Of a stretch of DNA of 26,157 bases, positions 1 through 7,636 are shown piece after piece (the stretch's first letter is position 1; the number at the start of each line of letters is the position of its first letter). The position numbers and the translations under genes were made by a program. Source of the DNA: a virus; the IMG/VR virus record IMGVR_UViG_3300048922_000114, positions 1 through 26,157 of that record; one strand, written 5' to 3'. The notes beneath the pieces were generated by a model. The model was not told the DNA's origin and made no database searches. It worked only from the letters and a program-made list of their open reading frames with translations.

Positions 1-2
1 GC

Positions 3-68
3 CCTTTCGATCGGGCGTCGGCGCACTTCTCCATGCACAACCCGGTGCCGGGGTCTAACGGGCAATAG
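3..68 (+). CDS. C-terminal end of an upstream phage gene, probably portal
   Basis: An open frame enters from the left edge and ends at TAG 66-68, giving 21 residues ending in VPGSNGQ. It lies directly before the scaffold gene, where podoviruses of this type carry the portal gene. The visible piece is too short to recognise by itself; the portal call rests only on position. The other two forward frames also stay open for a while, so even the frame is uncertain. Confidence 0.35.
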   Translation, partial: PFDRASAHFSMHNPVPGSNGQ

Positions 69-167
69 GGCGTCAGGCCGTCATCCTGACAGGTGGTGCC
101 GACCATAAGGGCAATGCCGGTGCCGGGTGATCGGGCAAACGTAATCCCCACGAACGAGGAAATCACT

Positions 168-1016
168 GTGACTGTAAAATCACTGGACGACATCATGTCG
201 GGCCGGGGCGAACCCGCGTCCGAAGAAGCCAACGCTTCTGTTGCAACGGAAAGCGCGACACCAGCGCCAGCAGAGCCCACAGGAGCGTCACGAGACGAGC
301 AAGGCAGGTTTGCCGCCAAGCAGACGGATGCCGCTGTAGCAGTGCCGGAAGTACCGGTCTCCGCGCCAGCGCCTACCCAGCAGCCAAGCGGACAAGTTCC
401 AATCCAAGCACTCGACGCTGAGCGCGGTAAGCGCAAAGAACTCGAGGAGCGCTACGATCGGGACATGCGGGAACTGCGAGACCAACTCGCACGCCTATCC
501 GCACCACCAGCGCCCACTGAACCGCCGAAACCACCACCGGCCCTTTGGGATGATCCGGACGGTTATCTCCAGCACCAACTCACGCCAGTCCAGCAGCAGA
601 TGCAGGAAATGCGGGAAGCGCTGCAGGAGACGCAGGCAATCAGCACGCACGGTGCAGCGAAAGTGCAGGCCGCCAAGCAGGCCGCTGAAGCACTTTTCAA
701 CACACCGCAGGGGGCAGCACTCGGCCGTGAATTGATGGCCGGAGGCAACCCTTTCGACAATCTCGTGAAATGGCATGAACGTCAGACAATGAACGCTGAG
801 ATCGGTGGTGATCTGGAAGCCTATAAGGCAAAGATCCGCCAGCAGATCATGGATGAAATTGCATCCCAGCAGCAGCCGCAGACAGCGCCAACACCCCAAC
901 CGGCCCCAGCCCCCAATCTTCCTACAGCCTTCGCGAAGACGCCTGCCGGCGGTCCTCGTGGCGGTGCGGAGTATGGTGGCCCAAGGCCTCTTTCTGAAAT
1001 CATGGGCGGCAGATGA
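168..1016 (+). CDS. Phage head scaffolding-like protein
   Basis: About 282 residues, rich in Pro, Ala and Gln, with no transmembrane segment. A disordered Pro/Ala-rich N-terminus carries an RDEQGRFA segment near residues 42-49, followed by a charged helical stretch (VPIQALDAERGKRKELEER onward, about residues 77-110), a Gln-rich helical middle, and a Pro-rich low-complexity tail. Scaffolding-type proteins just before N4-gp56-like capsid genes often have this composition. The frame is open from a GTG at 93, but GTG 168 is preferred because GAGGA lies a few bases before it. It ends 26 bases before the capsid gene. The expected role is to guide capsid assembly and then leave the head. The role is inferred from composition and position, not from a catalytic motif. 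Confidence 0.7.
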   Translation: MTVKSLDDIMSGRGEPASEEANASVATESATPAPAEPTGASRDEQGRFAAKQTDAAVAVPEVPVSAPAPTQQPSGQVPIQALDAERGKRKELEERYDRDMRELRDQLARLSAPPAPTEPPKPPPALWDDPDGYLQHQLTPVQQQMQEMREALQETQAISTHGAAKVQAAKQAAEALFNTPQGAALGRELMAGGNPFDNLVKWHERQTMNAEIGGDLEAYKAKIRQQIMDEIASQQQPQTAPTPQPAPAPNLPTAFAKTPAGGPRGGAEYGGPRPLSEIMGGR

Positions 1017-1042
1017 TCGCCCGATCCAAGAGGTAAAAAGCA

Positions 1043-2161
1043 ATGGCAGAGACTCGCGTACAGGCGGATCTTTCTCCGACAATCTGGGACGACCAGTTTT
1101 CGACTGAGTTCTTCCAGCGAAATCCGTTCTCGGCATACGCCGGGACTGGCGCAGACAACCCGATCGTGATGAAGGAAGACTTTGCTTCCAAGCAGGGCAA
1201 CGGCATCACTTTCGAGTTCATCACCAACCTGAAGCGTGGCGCCATCAAAGGCCGCCAGCCGCTTCGTGGCCATGAAGACAAGCTTGGCGAATACGGCGAC
1301 AAAGTCTTCTGGGACATGCGCAAGAAGGCGATTTCCACCCACGAGCTTGACAAGGATCTCGCCGCCATCGACCTGCGCAAGGCGTTCAAGGTCGCGTTGA
1401 AAACGTGGTCTGAAGAAGACGCCAAGTACGAAGTCATCGACCGGCTTCAGGATGTTGGCCAGTCCATCAATATTCCATACGCCGACGCAGCGGCTGCCGA
1501 CAAGAATACCTGGCACACCAACAACAAGGACCGCGTGCTTTACGGCAACTCGCTGTCCAACTATGTGGCCGCCAACCATGCAGCCTCCCTTGCCAACATC
1601 TCAACATCCACCGGCAAGTTCACCAAGGATTCTGTATCCCTGTTGAAACGCATTGCTCTCTCGGCTCGCCCGCGCATCACCCCGATCCGCATCAGCGAGG
1701 CAGAAAATCGCCGGTTCTTCGTTTGCTTCGTTGGATCGCTGGAAATGCGCGACTTCGTAGCATCGATGAATGAAACGGAGCGGCAGCAGTCGGTTGCCCG
1801 TCGCTCCGAAGGCATGTTCCTTGGTGGCGACCGTGAATGGGATGGTGTCATAGTCCACGAAGTCGATGACATGCCTATCCTGCCAGGTGTCGGCAACTCC
1901 GGCATCAACGTTCAGCCGGCATTCCTGCTTGGTCAGGAGGCGCTCGGATGGGCAATTAAGGAACGCTACAAGTCCCGCGAGCAGAAAGACGATTATGACC
2001 AGGTCCAAGGCCTAGGCATGATCGGCAAGTGGGGCATGAAGAAGCTCGGTTATACGCTGGGCGATGCGGTTACCGTTGACGCACTTGACGGCACACAGAC
2101 CAACGTCCTCGGCAAGCAGCGCGGCGTCGTTAACGCCTACTTCGCTGCGACCGGCGACTAA
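1043..2161 (+). CDS. Major capsid protein, N4-gp56/DUF4043 type
   Basis: 372 residues, soluble, of the length and sequence type of the N4-gp56/DUF4043 capsid family. Recognisable features are the N-terminal WDDQFSTEFFQ segment, the KQGNGITFEFITNL and GRQPLRGHEDKLGEYGDKVFWD region (about residues 50-95), and a C-terminal QPAFLLGQEALGWAIKER segment typical of the P-domain of HK97-fold capsid proteins. It forms the icosahedral shell. An AGAGG ribosome site precedes the ATG. The gene follows the scaffold gene and precedes two small head genes, as expected for a head operon. Full length, with no sign of damage. Confidence 0.88.
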   Translation: MAETRVQADLSPTIWDDQFSTEFFQRNPFSAYAGTGADNPIVMKEDFASKQGNGITFEFITNLKRGAIKGRQPLRGHEDKLGEYGDKVFWDMRKKAISTHELDKDLAAIDLRKAFKVALKTWSEEDAKYEVIDRLQDVGQSINIPYADAAAADKNTWHTNNKDRVLYGNSLSNYVAANHAASLANISTSTGKFTKDSVSLLKRIALSARPRITPIRISEAENRRFFVCFVGSLEMRDFVASMNETERQQSVARRSEGMFLGGDREWDGVIVHEVDDMPILPGVGNSGINVQPAFLLGQEALGWAIKERYKSREQKDDYDQVQGLGMIGKWGMKKLGYTLGDAVTVDALDGTQTNVLGKQRGVVNAYFAATGD

Positions 2162-2181
2162 GCGGGAAAGGAGAGCACACA

Positions 2182-2622
2182 ATGTCTAATCCTATCTGGA
2201 CGAACCCGATCAAGCATCCTGAAGACGTCGGCGTCGGCGTATGGCGTCGGCGTATTCCGCTGAACACTGTCGGGCTTACCACTGGTGTCCCGGTCGTTGC
2301 CCTTGAAAAGGGCAGCATCCCGCTTCGGGCTTATGTCCGCATCGAAGAAGCGTTCAACGCTGGCACCACCAACGTTCTCGTTCTCGGCTCTGCCGCCGAC
2401 GATGACGGACTGGTGACCTCGGCAAACGCTGCGGCAGGCACGACCGGCTTCAAAGCTGGCACGGGCGTCGAACTGGGGGCTGAACTCGCCGCGGACACCA
2501 TCTTCTACGGCAAGTTTACCCAGACGGGTACAGTGGCAACCACCGGCATTGCCGAGTTTGTTGTTGAATTTGCCAACCCCCGCAACTGGGCTCACTACAG
2601 CAACCGTAGTCAGGGGCTCTGA
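2182..2622 (+). CDS. Small phage head protein, possible decoration protein
   Basis: 146 residues, with no membrane segment or signal peptide. Many alternating hydrophobic/polar stretches (PLRAYVRIEE, TNVLVLGSAADD, FVVEFANPRNW) suggest an all-beta fold. A strong AAGGAGAG site precedes the ATG. Genes of this size often follow capsid genes in this phage type and may encode capsid-decorating or minor head proteins. I do not recognise a specific family, so the role comes from position only. Confidence 0.6.
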   Translation: MSNPIWTNPIKHPEDVGVGVWRRRIPLNTVGLTTGVPVVALEKGSIPLRAYVRIEEAFNAGTTNVLVLGSAADDDGLVTSANAAAGTTGFKAGTGVELGAELAADTIFYGKFTQTGTVATTGIAEFVVEFANPRNWAHYSNRSQGL

Positions 2623-2624
2623 TC

Positions 2625-3029
2625 ATGACGAAGATCACATACACCTCTGATGGCGATGCTGATGAAGTCGAAGCTTTCGGCGTCAAGTTCACTGACGGCA
2701 AGTCTGTCGATGTTTCTGACGAAGTGGCAGCCAAGCTGAAGGGCAACCCATTCTTCAAAGTTGCATCTGAAAAGGCGTCTACGGACAAAGCGCCTGCCGC
2801 CCCCGCCAAAGGGGGGAAAGCCACGGACAAAGCGCCTGAACAGCCCACCGAAGGCGACACCCCGTTCAAGGCTCCGTTTGAGGCCAAGGACGAGGAAAAC
2901 GGCTGGTGGGCCGTCTATGACGCTGACGGCAAGAAGGTGAAAGCTCTCCGCAAGGACGATGCTGAAGTCTTTACGGAACTCAGCGAAGAGGACAAGGCTA
3001 AACAGGTAGAATCCTGGTCGGCCGACTAA
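2625..3029 (+). CDS. Hypothetical head-region protein, acidic and Lys/Ala-rich linker
   Basis: 134 residues in two parts. The N-terminal 45 residues (ITYTSDGDADEVEAFGVKF onward) resemble small phage proteins that describe a feature to be kept from a threshold value. A Lys/Ala/Pro-rich linker (about 46-85) with a repeated TDKAPxxP motif leads to a compact C-terminal part with WWAVYDADGKKVKALRKDDAE. The ATG lies two bases after the stop of the previous gene, with AGGGG before it, so translation is probably coupled. A hairpin follows the stop. Function unknown; a head or head-tail role is inferred from position. Confidence 0.6.
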   Translation: MTKITYTSDGDADEVEAFGVKFTDGKSVDVSDEVAAKLKGNPFFKVASEKASTDKAPAAPAKGGKATDKAPEQPTEGDTPFKAPFEAKDEENGWWAVYDADGKKVKALRKDDAEVFTELSEEDKAKQVESWSAD

Positions 3030-3036
3030 CAGGATC

Positions 3037-3062
3037 GCGGGCGGGGCTCTGGCCCCGCCCGC
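3037..3062 (+). terminator. GC-rich intergenic hairpin
   Basis: An 11-bp perfect inverted repeat (arms 3037-3047 and 3052-3062, GCGGGCGGGGC and its complement) with a TCTG tetraloop sits in the gap before the gp4-like gene. No T-run follows, so it is not a textbook intrinsic terminator. It could attenuate transcription or protect the 3' end of the upstream message. It is the only substantial gap in the head and ejection gene block. Confidence 0.5.
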
Positions 3063-3086
3063 CCATCGACAAAGGGAGTGGTCGTT

Positions 3087-3425
3087 ATGAAAACACGCCA
3101 AGAGTTGATCGCGGCCACGCTTAAAAAGCTGAACGTGATCGGTGCAGGACAGGCGCCCGAGCCGGAAGATGTTCAAGAGATAGAAGACAACATCGACGGG
3201 AAAATTTCGGAGCTTAACGCCAATCAGATATTCTATTTTAGCGACCGACAGAATTTCGAAGAGGAATGCGTCGATCCACTAGCTATCATCTTGGCAGATC
3301 AAGCCGCGCCAAGCTTTGGCCAGCCGAGCAACGCCGAATCCCGAATTCTTGCCGAAAACCGCCTTAGATCGCTCCGCAACAGCAGCTGGCAGCGTGAAGA
3401 CGTTATACCGAGCTTGTATTTCTGA
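3087..3425 (+). CDS. P22 gp4-like head-tail adaptor (tail accessory factor)
   Basis: 112 residues from ATG 3087, mainly helical, starting KTRQELIAATLKKLNVIGAGQAPEPEDVQEIEDNIDG. This is the pattern of P22 gp4-like tail accessory factors, with a helical start, an AGQxPEPED turn and a second helix. It is shorter than P22 gp4 (166 residues), as in many distant relatives. An upstream in-frame GTG at 3078 exists, but ATG 3087 has GGGAG eight bases ahead. The protein would bind below the portal and close the packaged head. Its stop overlaps the start of the gp10-like gene, which supports the assignment. Confidence 0.78.
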   Translation: MKTRQELIAATLKKLNVIGAGQAPEPEDVQEIEDNIDGKISELNANQIFYFSDRQNFEEECVDPLAIILADQAAPSFGQPSNAESRILAENRLRSLRNSSWQREDVIPSLYF

Positions 3426-4849
3426 TGGTTGATATCGTTTTCCCGAATAGCACGTCGCCTGGCATCCGGCCCGGCGAAGGTTCTGGCAGGCTGATCAATT
3501 GCTACGCATCGAAGCTAGATGATGGCGCTAGATCGCTGTTTGCTCGCAGGCGAGCGCCGGGGTTACGCATGATAGCCTCTACATCCCATCAGGCTGGTCG
3601 CGGGGCGCATTTCTACAACGGGGACCTATACGTCGCCCAAAAGGATAGATTGACGCTCATCACGCTCGTTAGTGGTTCCTACGTCGTAACCGACCTTGGA
3701 GCCTTGCCGGGAGACGATCGGGTAACTTTTGCTCGGAATAACAAGGCGCCGATCCCTGACATTCTCTGCGTGACTGAGAATGATGTGTACAAAATTCACC
3801 GGGACGCCCCGCCCGAAACACTTGCTGAGCCTGAATTGCCTCAGCCGCTCGCAGTTATGTTCATCGATGGCTATTTTGTGTTTCCGATCCGAGATGGCCG
3901 ATACTTCGTTTCCGCCATTAACGATACTACGGTTTCAGCGCTTGATTTCGGCAAGGCCGAGAGCCGCCCCGGCGGCATCTTTAATGCGGTGCCTTACGGT
4001 GAGCAGCTTTTACTGTGCGGCCCGTCATCGATGGAAGTGTGGAACAACGCGGCAAATGCGACCGGCTCTCCATTCTCGCGCACGACTGTCATTCCTAAGG
4101 GATTGGCTTCAACATTCGCAATTGCAGGCTTTGAGGAAGGGTTTTCAACCATCGTGTTCGTGGCTGATGACAATGCCGTTTACCGAATGGATGGTGGCTA
4201 CTCGCCGTCAAGGATAAGCAATCAAGACCTCGAGGCGCTAATCGAAGGCGTTGCTGACAAAAACAAGATTGATGTCACGGTAGGCGTTTCGTCGGGCCAT
4301 ATGTGGGCGACAGTCACGGGCCCAGCCTTCTCTTGGACCTATGAAGTTGGCACAGGACTATGGCACGAACGCCGAAGCTACAATTGGAAAAACTGGCGCT
4401 CCATCGTATCGGTTCAGGCCTTTGGGGCGTGGGCTATGCTCGATCGGCAGAGTGATGCCGTTTGGTTGCTAGATGCAAAATATCAGCGGGAAGGGCTTGA
4501 GCCCCTCGTTGTGGACCTCTGGTCTTTGCCTCTGTCCGGATTCCCCAACAGGACAATCATTCCAAGAGCCGATTTCGATATTACTGTGGGGCAGGGCCTC
4601 GTGTCTGGCGACGATCCGATTGAGGTTGACCCTGTATGCCTCATTTCTTGGTCTGACGACGGGGGGGTGACGTTCAAGACGCCGCTATCTCGGAAGCTCG
4701 GACGCATTGCAGGCTCACGTGTGCCGGTTTCTGTCAACAGGACTGGAATGGCAAGCCGATACGGCCGGGTGTGGCGGATACAGATATCTGATCCCGTTTA
4801 TGCCTCGGTTCTTTCAGGAACTATGGATGCAGCAGGAGTATCGCGCTGA
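3425..4849 (+). CDS. P22 gp10-like packaged DNA stabilization protein
   Basis: 474 residues, almost the same length as P22 gp10 (472). The N-terminus (FPNSTSPGIRPGEGSGRLINCYASK) and the series of beta-propeller-like stretches (GAHFYNGDLYVAQ, YLV-type strands, LLLCGPSSMEVW, IVFVADDNAVYRMDGGYSPSRIS) match the Phage_stabilise family. It forms part of the tail hub that plugs the head after DNA packaging. The ATG overlaps the previous stop (TGATG), and the next gene overlaps in the same way, so the three genes are translationally coupled. Complete, with no internal stop. Confidence 0.88.
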   Translation: MVDIVFPNSTSPGIRPGEGSGRLINCYASKLDDGARSLFARRRAPGLRMIASTSHQAGRGAHFYNGDLYVAQKDRLTLITLVSGSYVVTDLGALPGDDRVTFARNNKAPIPDILCVTENDVYKIHRDAPPETLAEPELPQPLAVMFIDGYFVFPIRDGRYFVSAINDTTVSALDFGKAESRPGGIFNAVPYGEQLLLCGPSSMEVWNNAANATGSPFSRTTVIPKGLASTFAIAGFEEGFSTIVFVADDNAVYRMDGGYSPSRISNQDLEALIEGVADKNKIDVTVGVSSGHMWATVTGPAFSWTYEVGTGLWHERRSYNWKNWRSIVSVQAFGAWAMLDRQSDAVWLLDAKYQREGLEPLVVDLWSLPLSGFPNRTIIPRADFDITVGQGLVSGDDPIEVDPVCLISWSDDGGVTFKTPLSRKLGRIAGSRVPVSVNRTGMASRYGRVWRIQISDPVYASVLSGTMDAAGVSR

Positions 4850-5055
4850 TGCCCTCTCAAATTGGTGAAATTACCCCGATCCCGAGCCCACAGGTGCCAG
4901 TGATCAACCTTCGAACCGGTCTAATTGACCCGGCCTGGTATCTATTCCTCAAGCGCATCCATGACCATGCCAAGGAAGACGCGGGCCGCCTTGACGGGAT
5001 TGACGGAGAACTTGCGGCGCTCGACGCGCGCGTGACAGATTTGGAGACACCATAA
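4849..5055 (+). CDS. Small phage protein with C-terminal coiled coil
   Basis: 68 residues. The front half is Pro-rich (ITPIPSPQVPVINLRTGLIDPAWYLFLKRI) and the back half is a short predicted coiled coil (LDGIDGELAALDARVTDLE). It overlaps the gp10-like stop and its own stop overlaps the gp7-like start, so it is part of the operon. Genes in this place in P22 encode the gp26 tail needle; this protein is far shorter than gp26 and no homology is visible. It may be an adaptor or virion accessory protein of unknown role. Confidence 0.65.
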   Translation: MPSQIGEITPIPSPQVPVINLRTGLIDPAWYLFLKRIHDHAKEDAGRLDGIDGELAALDARVTDLETP

Positions 5056-5744
5056 TGGGTTTTCTTAGCGGCATTCTGGGCTTGGACGCCGGCAAGCCCA
5101 CGATGAGGGCGGCGGTCAATAACAAAGACCAATATGAGCGGCTTCGTGATGTCGGCCACGCGACCATCAATGATGGTCAGACGGAAGCAATAGGGGCGCT
5201 CAATCAGGCGGTGAACGCTTATTCGCCCTACGCCCAGACGGGGCAGTCAGCAAACACGATGTACGGAAATGCGCTCGGTCTTAATGGTGTGGATGGCAAC
5301 ACCGCCGCGACTAGTGCCTTTCAGGCCGGACCAGGTTACCAGTTTTCTCTTGACCAGGGGACGCAGGCAGCGTTGCGTGGCGCTAGCGCGGCTGGGATGC
5401 TGAACAGCGGCAACACGCTGACGGCTCTTTCTAGGTATGGGCAAGGGCTTGCAAATCAGGAATATGGCGGATGGCTCGACCGGTTGGCGGGGCAGTCTGC
5501 CCAAGGGCTCCAAGCCGCCAGCGGTCAGGCATCAGGATGGAACAACATTTCTGGCGCATACCAAAACTCCATTGATCGCCGCCTTAACCTAGAAGACGCC
5601 TATACCTCTGGCGTTACGGGCGCCACAAACCAAGCGGCGCAAGGCGGTGAGGCCAACAAGGCTGCTGGAGCAGGCTTCTTTGGCGGCCTCCTCAAGAACG
5701 GTATAGGCCTCGCAACGCGAGCGAAAACAGGGGGACTCTTCTAA
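5055..5744 (+). CDS. P22 gp7-like DNA ejection protein
   Basis: 229 residues, the same length as P22 gp7. The N-terminus MGFLSGILGLDAGKP, the YxPYAQTGQSANTMYGNALGL segment and the FQAGPGYQFSLDQGTQAALRGASAAGMLNSG region (about residues 91-122) are typical of gp7-like DNA-transfer proteins. The C-terminus is Gly/Ala-rich and ends FFGGLLKNGIG. Such proteins sit inside the virion and leave with the DNA to form a channel through the cell envelope. The next gene starts on its last base (TAATG). Confidence 0.85.
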   Translation: MGFLSGILGLDAGKPTMRAAVNNKDQYERLRDVGHATINDGQTEAIGALNQAVNAYSPYAQTGQSANTMYGNALGLNGVDGNTAATSAFQAGPGYQFSLDQGTQAALRGASAAGMLNSGNTLTALSRYGQGLANQEYGGWLDRLAGQSAQGLQAASGQASGWNNISGAYQNSIDRRLNLEDAYTSGVTGATNQAAQGGEANKAAGAGFFGGLLKNGIGLATRAKTGGLF

Positions 5745-7636
5745 TGGCTCTTCAACTCCCCCAGACGCCAAGCATCCCTCGGTCTGATTTTTCATGGATG
5801 GACAGCATCGGTGATACGCTCGGCGGCGCCATCGATAAAAAGAGCAGAGATTTATCCCTTTCGCGTCTCGCAGACATGTCGGTAGGATCTCCGCCATCGT
5901 CACAGGGTGGGTTTCTTTCCAGTTTAACTGGTCCACAGCAGACGCAAACTGCTCCCGTTGTCCCTGTGTCGCGTTCGGCGCTTCAAGGTGATACCTACAA
6001 ACCATTCATAGATACCGTTCGCTCTGGTGGGCTGACTAACCCATATGGCCTTGCTGCGGTCGCATCGACAGGCAAGGCTGAAAGTGGATGGTCGGCAAAG
6101 AACGCAATGCGTACGTGGAGCGACCCCAGTGAAAGCGGGCAAGCTGGCACGGCTGGCGGCATCCTGTCTTGGCGCGGCCCCCGTTATCAGGCGCTTGCTG
6201 CAACTGGCGACCTTTCCCCTGAAGGGCAGGCAAAGTTCTTTCTTCAGGAGAACCCGCAGCTTATTCAGGCCCTCAACAACGCGGGCAGCGTGGAAGAAGC
6301 ACAGCAACTTATGAACCGGGCTTGGGCGTTCGCCGGATACAATAGACCCGGTGGCGAGTCCGCTCGTCGTCTAGCGATGGCGAAAAGCTATTACTCTAAC
6401 GAGTTTGGAAACGCGCCTGCAAACGCTGGAGCCGCCGCTATCGAAGCAGTGACCCCAATCGAGCAGGGCGACACCAGCGGGAGTGAAACTGCTTACGTAG
6501 ATCCCATGGTGAAAGTTGAGCCGCGCACCGACGCCGCGCCTTATACAATGGCGTCACCCACTGCTCCTAGCCCCGCCGCAGCACCGATGCAGGTAGCAGA
6601 CTCAACCGGCGCTGCCTCTAACATGATCGCTCAGGGAGTGTCGCCCGTTCAGCGTGGGGGCGTTGACCCCTCCGTAATTCGCCAGTTGTTAAAAGACCCG
6701 CAACTCAATTCGATAGGCCTAGAACTGTGGAAGGCTAACGTTCAGGGCCAAAAAGCAAGCGAGCCTTGGCAGTTCGTCAACCTTCCAGATGGCACGCTGG
6801 CTCGTGCGAACCAGCAGACGGGCGCTGTAGAGAGGCTGGGCAATTTCGCAAAGACTGATCGGCAGGGCCTCGTCAACGCCGGAAACGGAGTTCTTTACGA
6901 CCCGAACAACAAGGAGTGGATCACCTCTCCGAGTGCTGGTCAGCAGTTCCGTCAGGCAACGTCGGAAGAGGCGAACAAGTACGGCGCACAGGCTGGACAG
7001 TTCGGACCTGACGGCAAGTTTTACCCCATAAATCCGCCGTCTGGAACTTCTTTGCAGGTTGACCCGGCTACAGGAGCCGTCACCTTTAATCAGGGTGCTG
7101 GCGTAAAGCCTCTGACAGAAGGCCAGTCGAAGGACACGGTTTATGCGACCCGCGCCACGAATGCGATGCCTCTGCTCAATCAGCATGAGGGTGCGCTGTT
7201 GAACCTTGGAGAGACCCTTGCCAATGGCATTCCAATGAATCTGGGCAACTATGCGCAGTCAGAGGAGTACCAGCTTGCCCGTGATGCTGGGAAAGACTTC
7301 CTCGCATCGATCCTTCGAAAAGACACGGGCGCAGCAGTCACCAAGTCGGAAGAAGACCTTTATGGGCGTATCTTCCTTCCCCAACCGGGTGACAAACCCG
7401 CGACTGTAGAATCCAAACGTCAACGCCGAGCCATCGCGGTTGAAGCCATCAAGGCGGGTATGCCGCCGGCAGCGATCCAGAACATGGCAAAGGCGCTAGG
7501 CACCGCTGAAAACCCCGCAAACGGTAGCAACAATAATCCGCCGCCCGCAACTAACACAGCAGCGCCGCGCGCTCGAAATCCCCAGACAGGGAAGGTTATC
7601 GAGCTTCGAAACGGCAAATGGGAAGAGGTGCCGTGA
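5744..7636 (+). CDS. Internal virion/ejection protein with lysozyme-like domain
   Basis: 630 residues. A phage tail lysozyme-type domain spans about residues 82-218 (YGLAAVASTGKAESGWSAKN, then GGILSWRGPRYQAL, then WAFAGYNRPGG); Glu113 in KAESGW is the likely catalytic acid. The rest is long, Gln/Ala/Gly-rich and poorly conserved, with a beta-rich centre (NAGNGVLYDPNNKEWIT, about 375-395) and a low-complexity Asn/Pro/Ala C-terminus ending with NGKWEEVP. The position between gp7- and gp16-like genes is that of P22 gp20. The likely role is to enter the periplasm with the DNA and cut peptidoglycan locally. Carrying the lytic domain on this ejection protein differs from P22, in which gp4 has the muralytic activity. 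Confidence 0.8.
   Translation: MALQLPQTPSIPRSDFSWMDSIGDTLGGAIDKKSRDLSLSRLADMSVGSPPSSQGGFLSSLTGPQQTQTAPVVPVSRSALQGDTYKPFIDTVRSGGLTNPYGLAAVASTGKAESGWSAKNAMRTWSDPSESGQAGTAGGILSWRGPRYQALAATGDLSPEGQAKFFLQENPQLIQALNNAGSVEEAQQLMNRAWAFAGYNRPGGESARRLAMAKSYYSNEFGNAPANAGAAAIEAVTPIEQGDTSGSETAYVDPMVKVEPRTDAAPYTMASPTAPSPAAAPMQVADSTGAASNMIAQGVSPVQRGGVDPSVIRQLLKDPQLNSIGLELWKANVQGQKASEPWQFVNLPDGTLARANQQTGAVERLGNFAKTDRQGLVNAGNGVLYDPNNKEWITSPSAGQQFRQATSEEANKYGAQAGQFGPDGKFYPINPPSGTSLQVDPATGAVTFNQGAGVKPLTEGQSKDTVYATRATNAMPLLNQHEGALLNLGETLANGIPMNLGNYAQSEEYQLARDAGKDFLASILRKDTGAAVTKSEEDLYGRIFLPQPGDKPATVESKRQRRAIAVEAIKAGMPPAAIQNMAKALGTAENPANGSNNNPPPATNTAAPRARNPQTGKVIELRNGKWEEVP

Noticed and set aside
495-1136. Long minus-strand ORF (213 codons) under the scaffold gene
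   Set aside because: Arg- and Cys-rich shadow of the scaffold and capsid start; no ribosome site or family pattern.
821-1579. Minus-strand ORF of 252 codons across scaffold and capsid
   Set aside because: Antisense shadow of the high-GC capsid gene; the forward frame is a recognisable capsid protein.
5400-5410. Possibility of a CRISPR array or IS element in the window
   Set aside because: No regularly spaced repeats of 25-40 bases and no transposase or terminal inverted repeats were seen in reading both strands.
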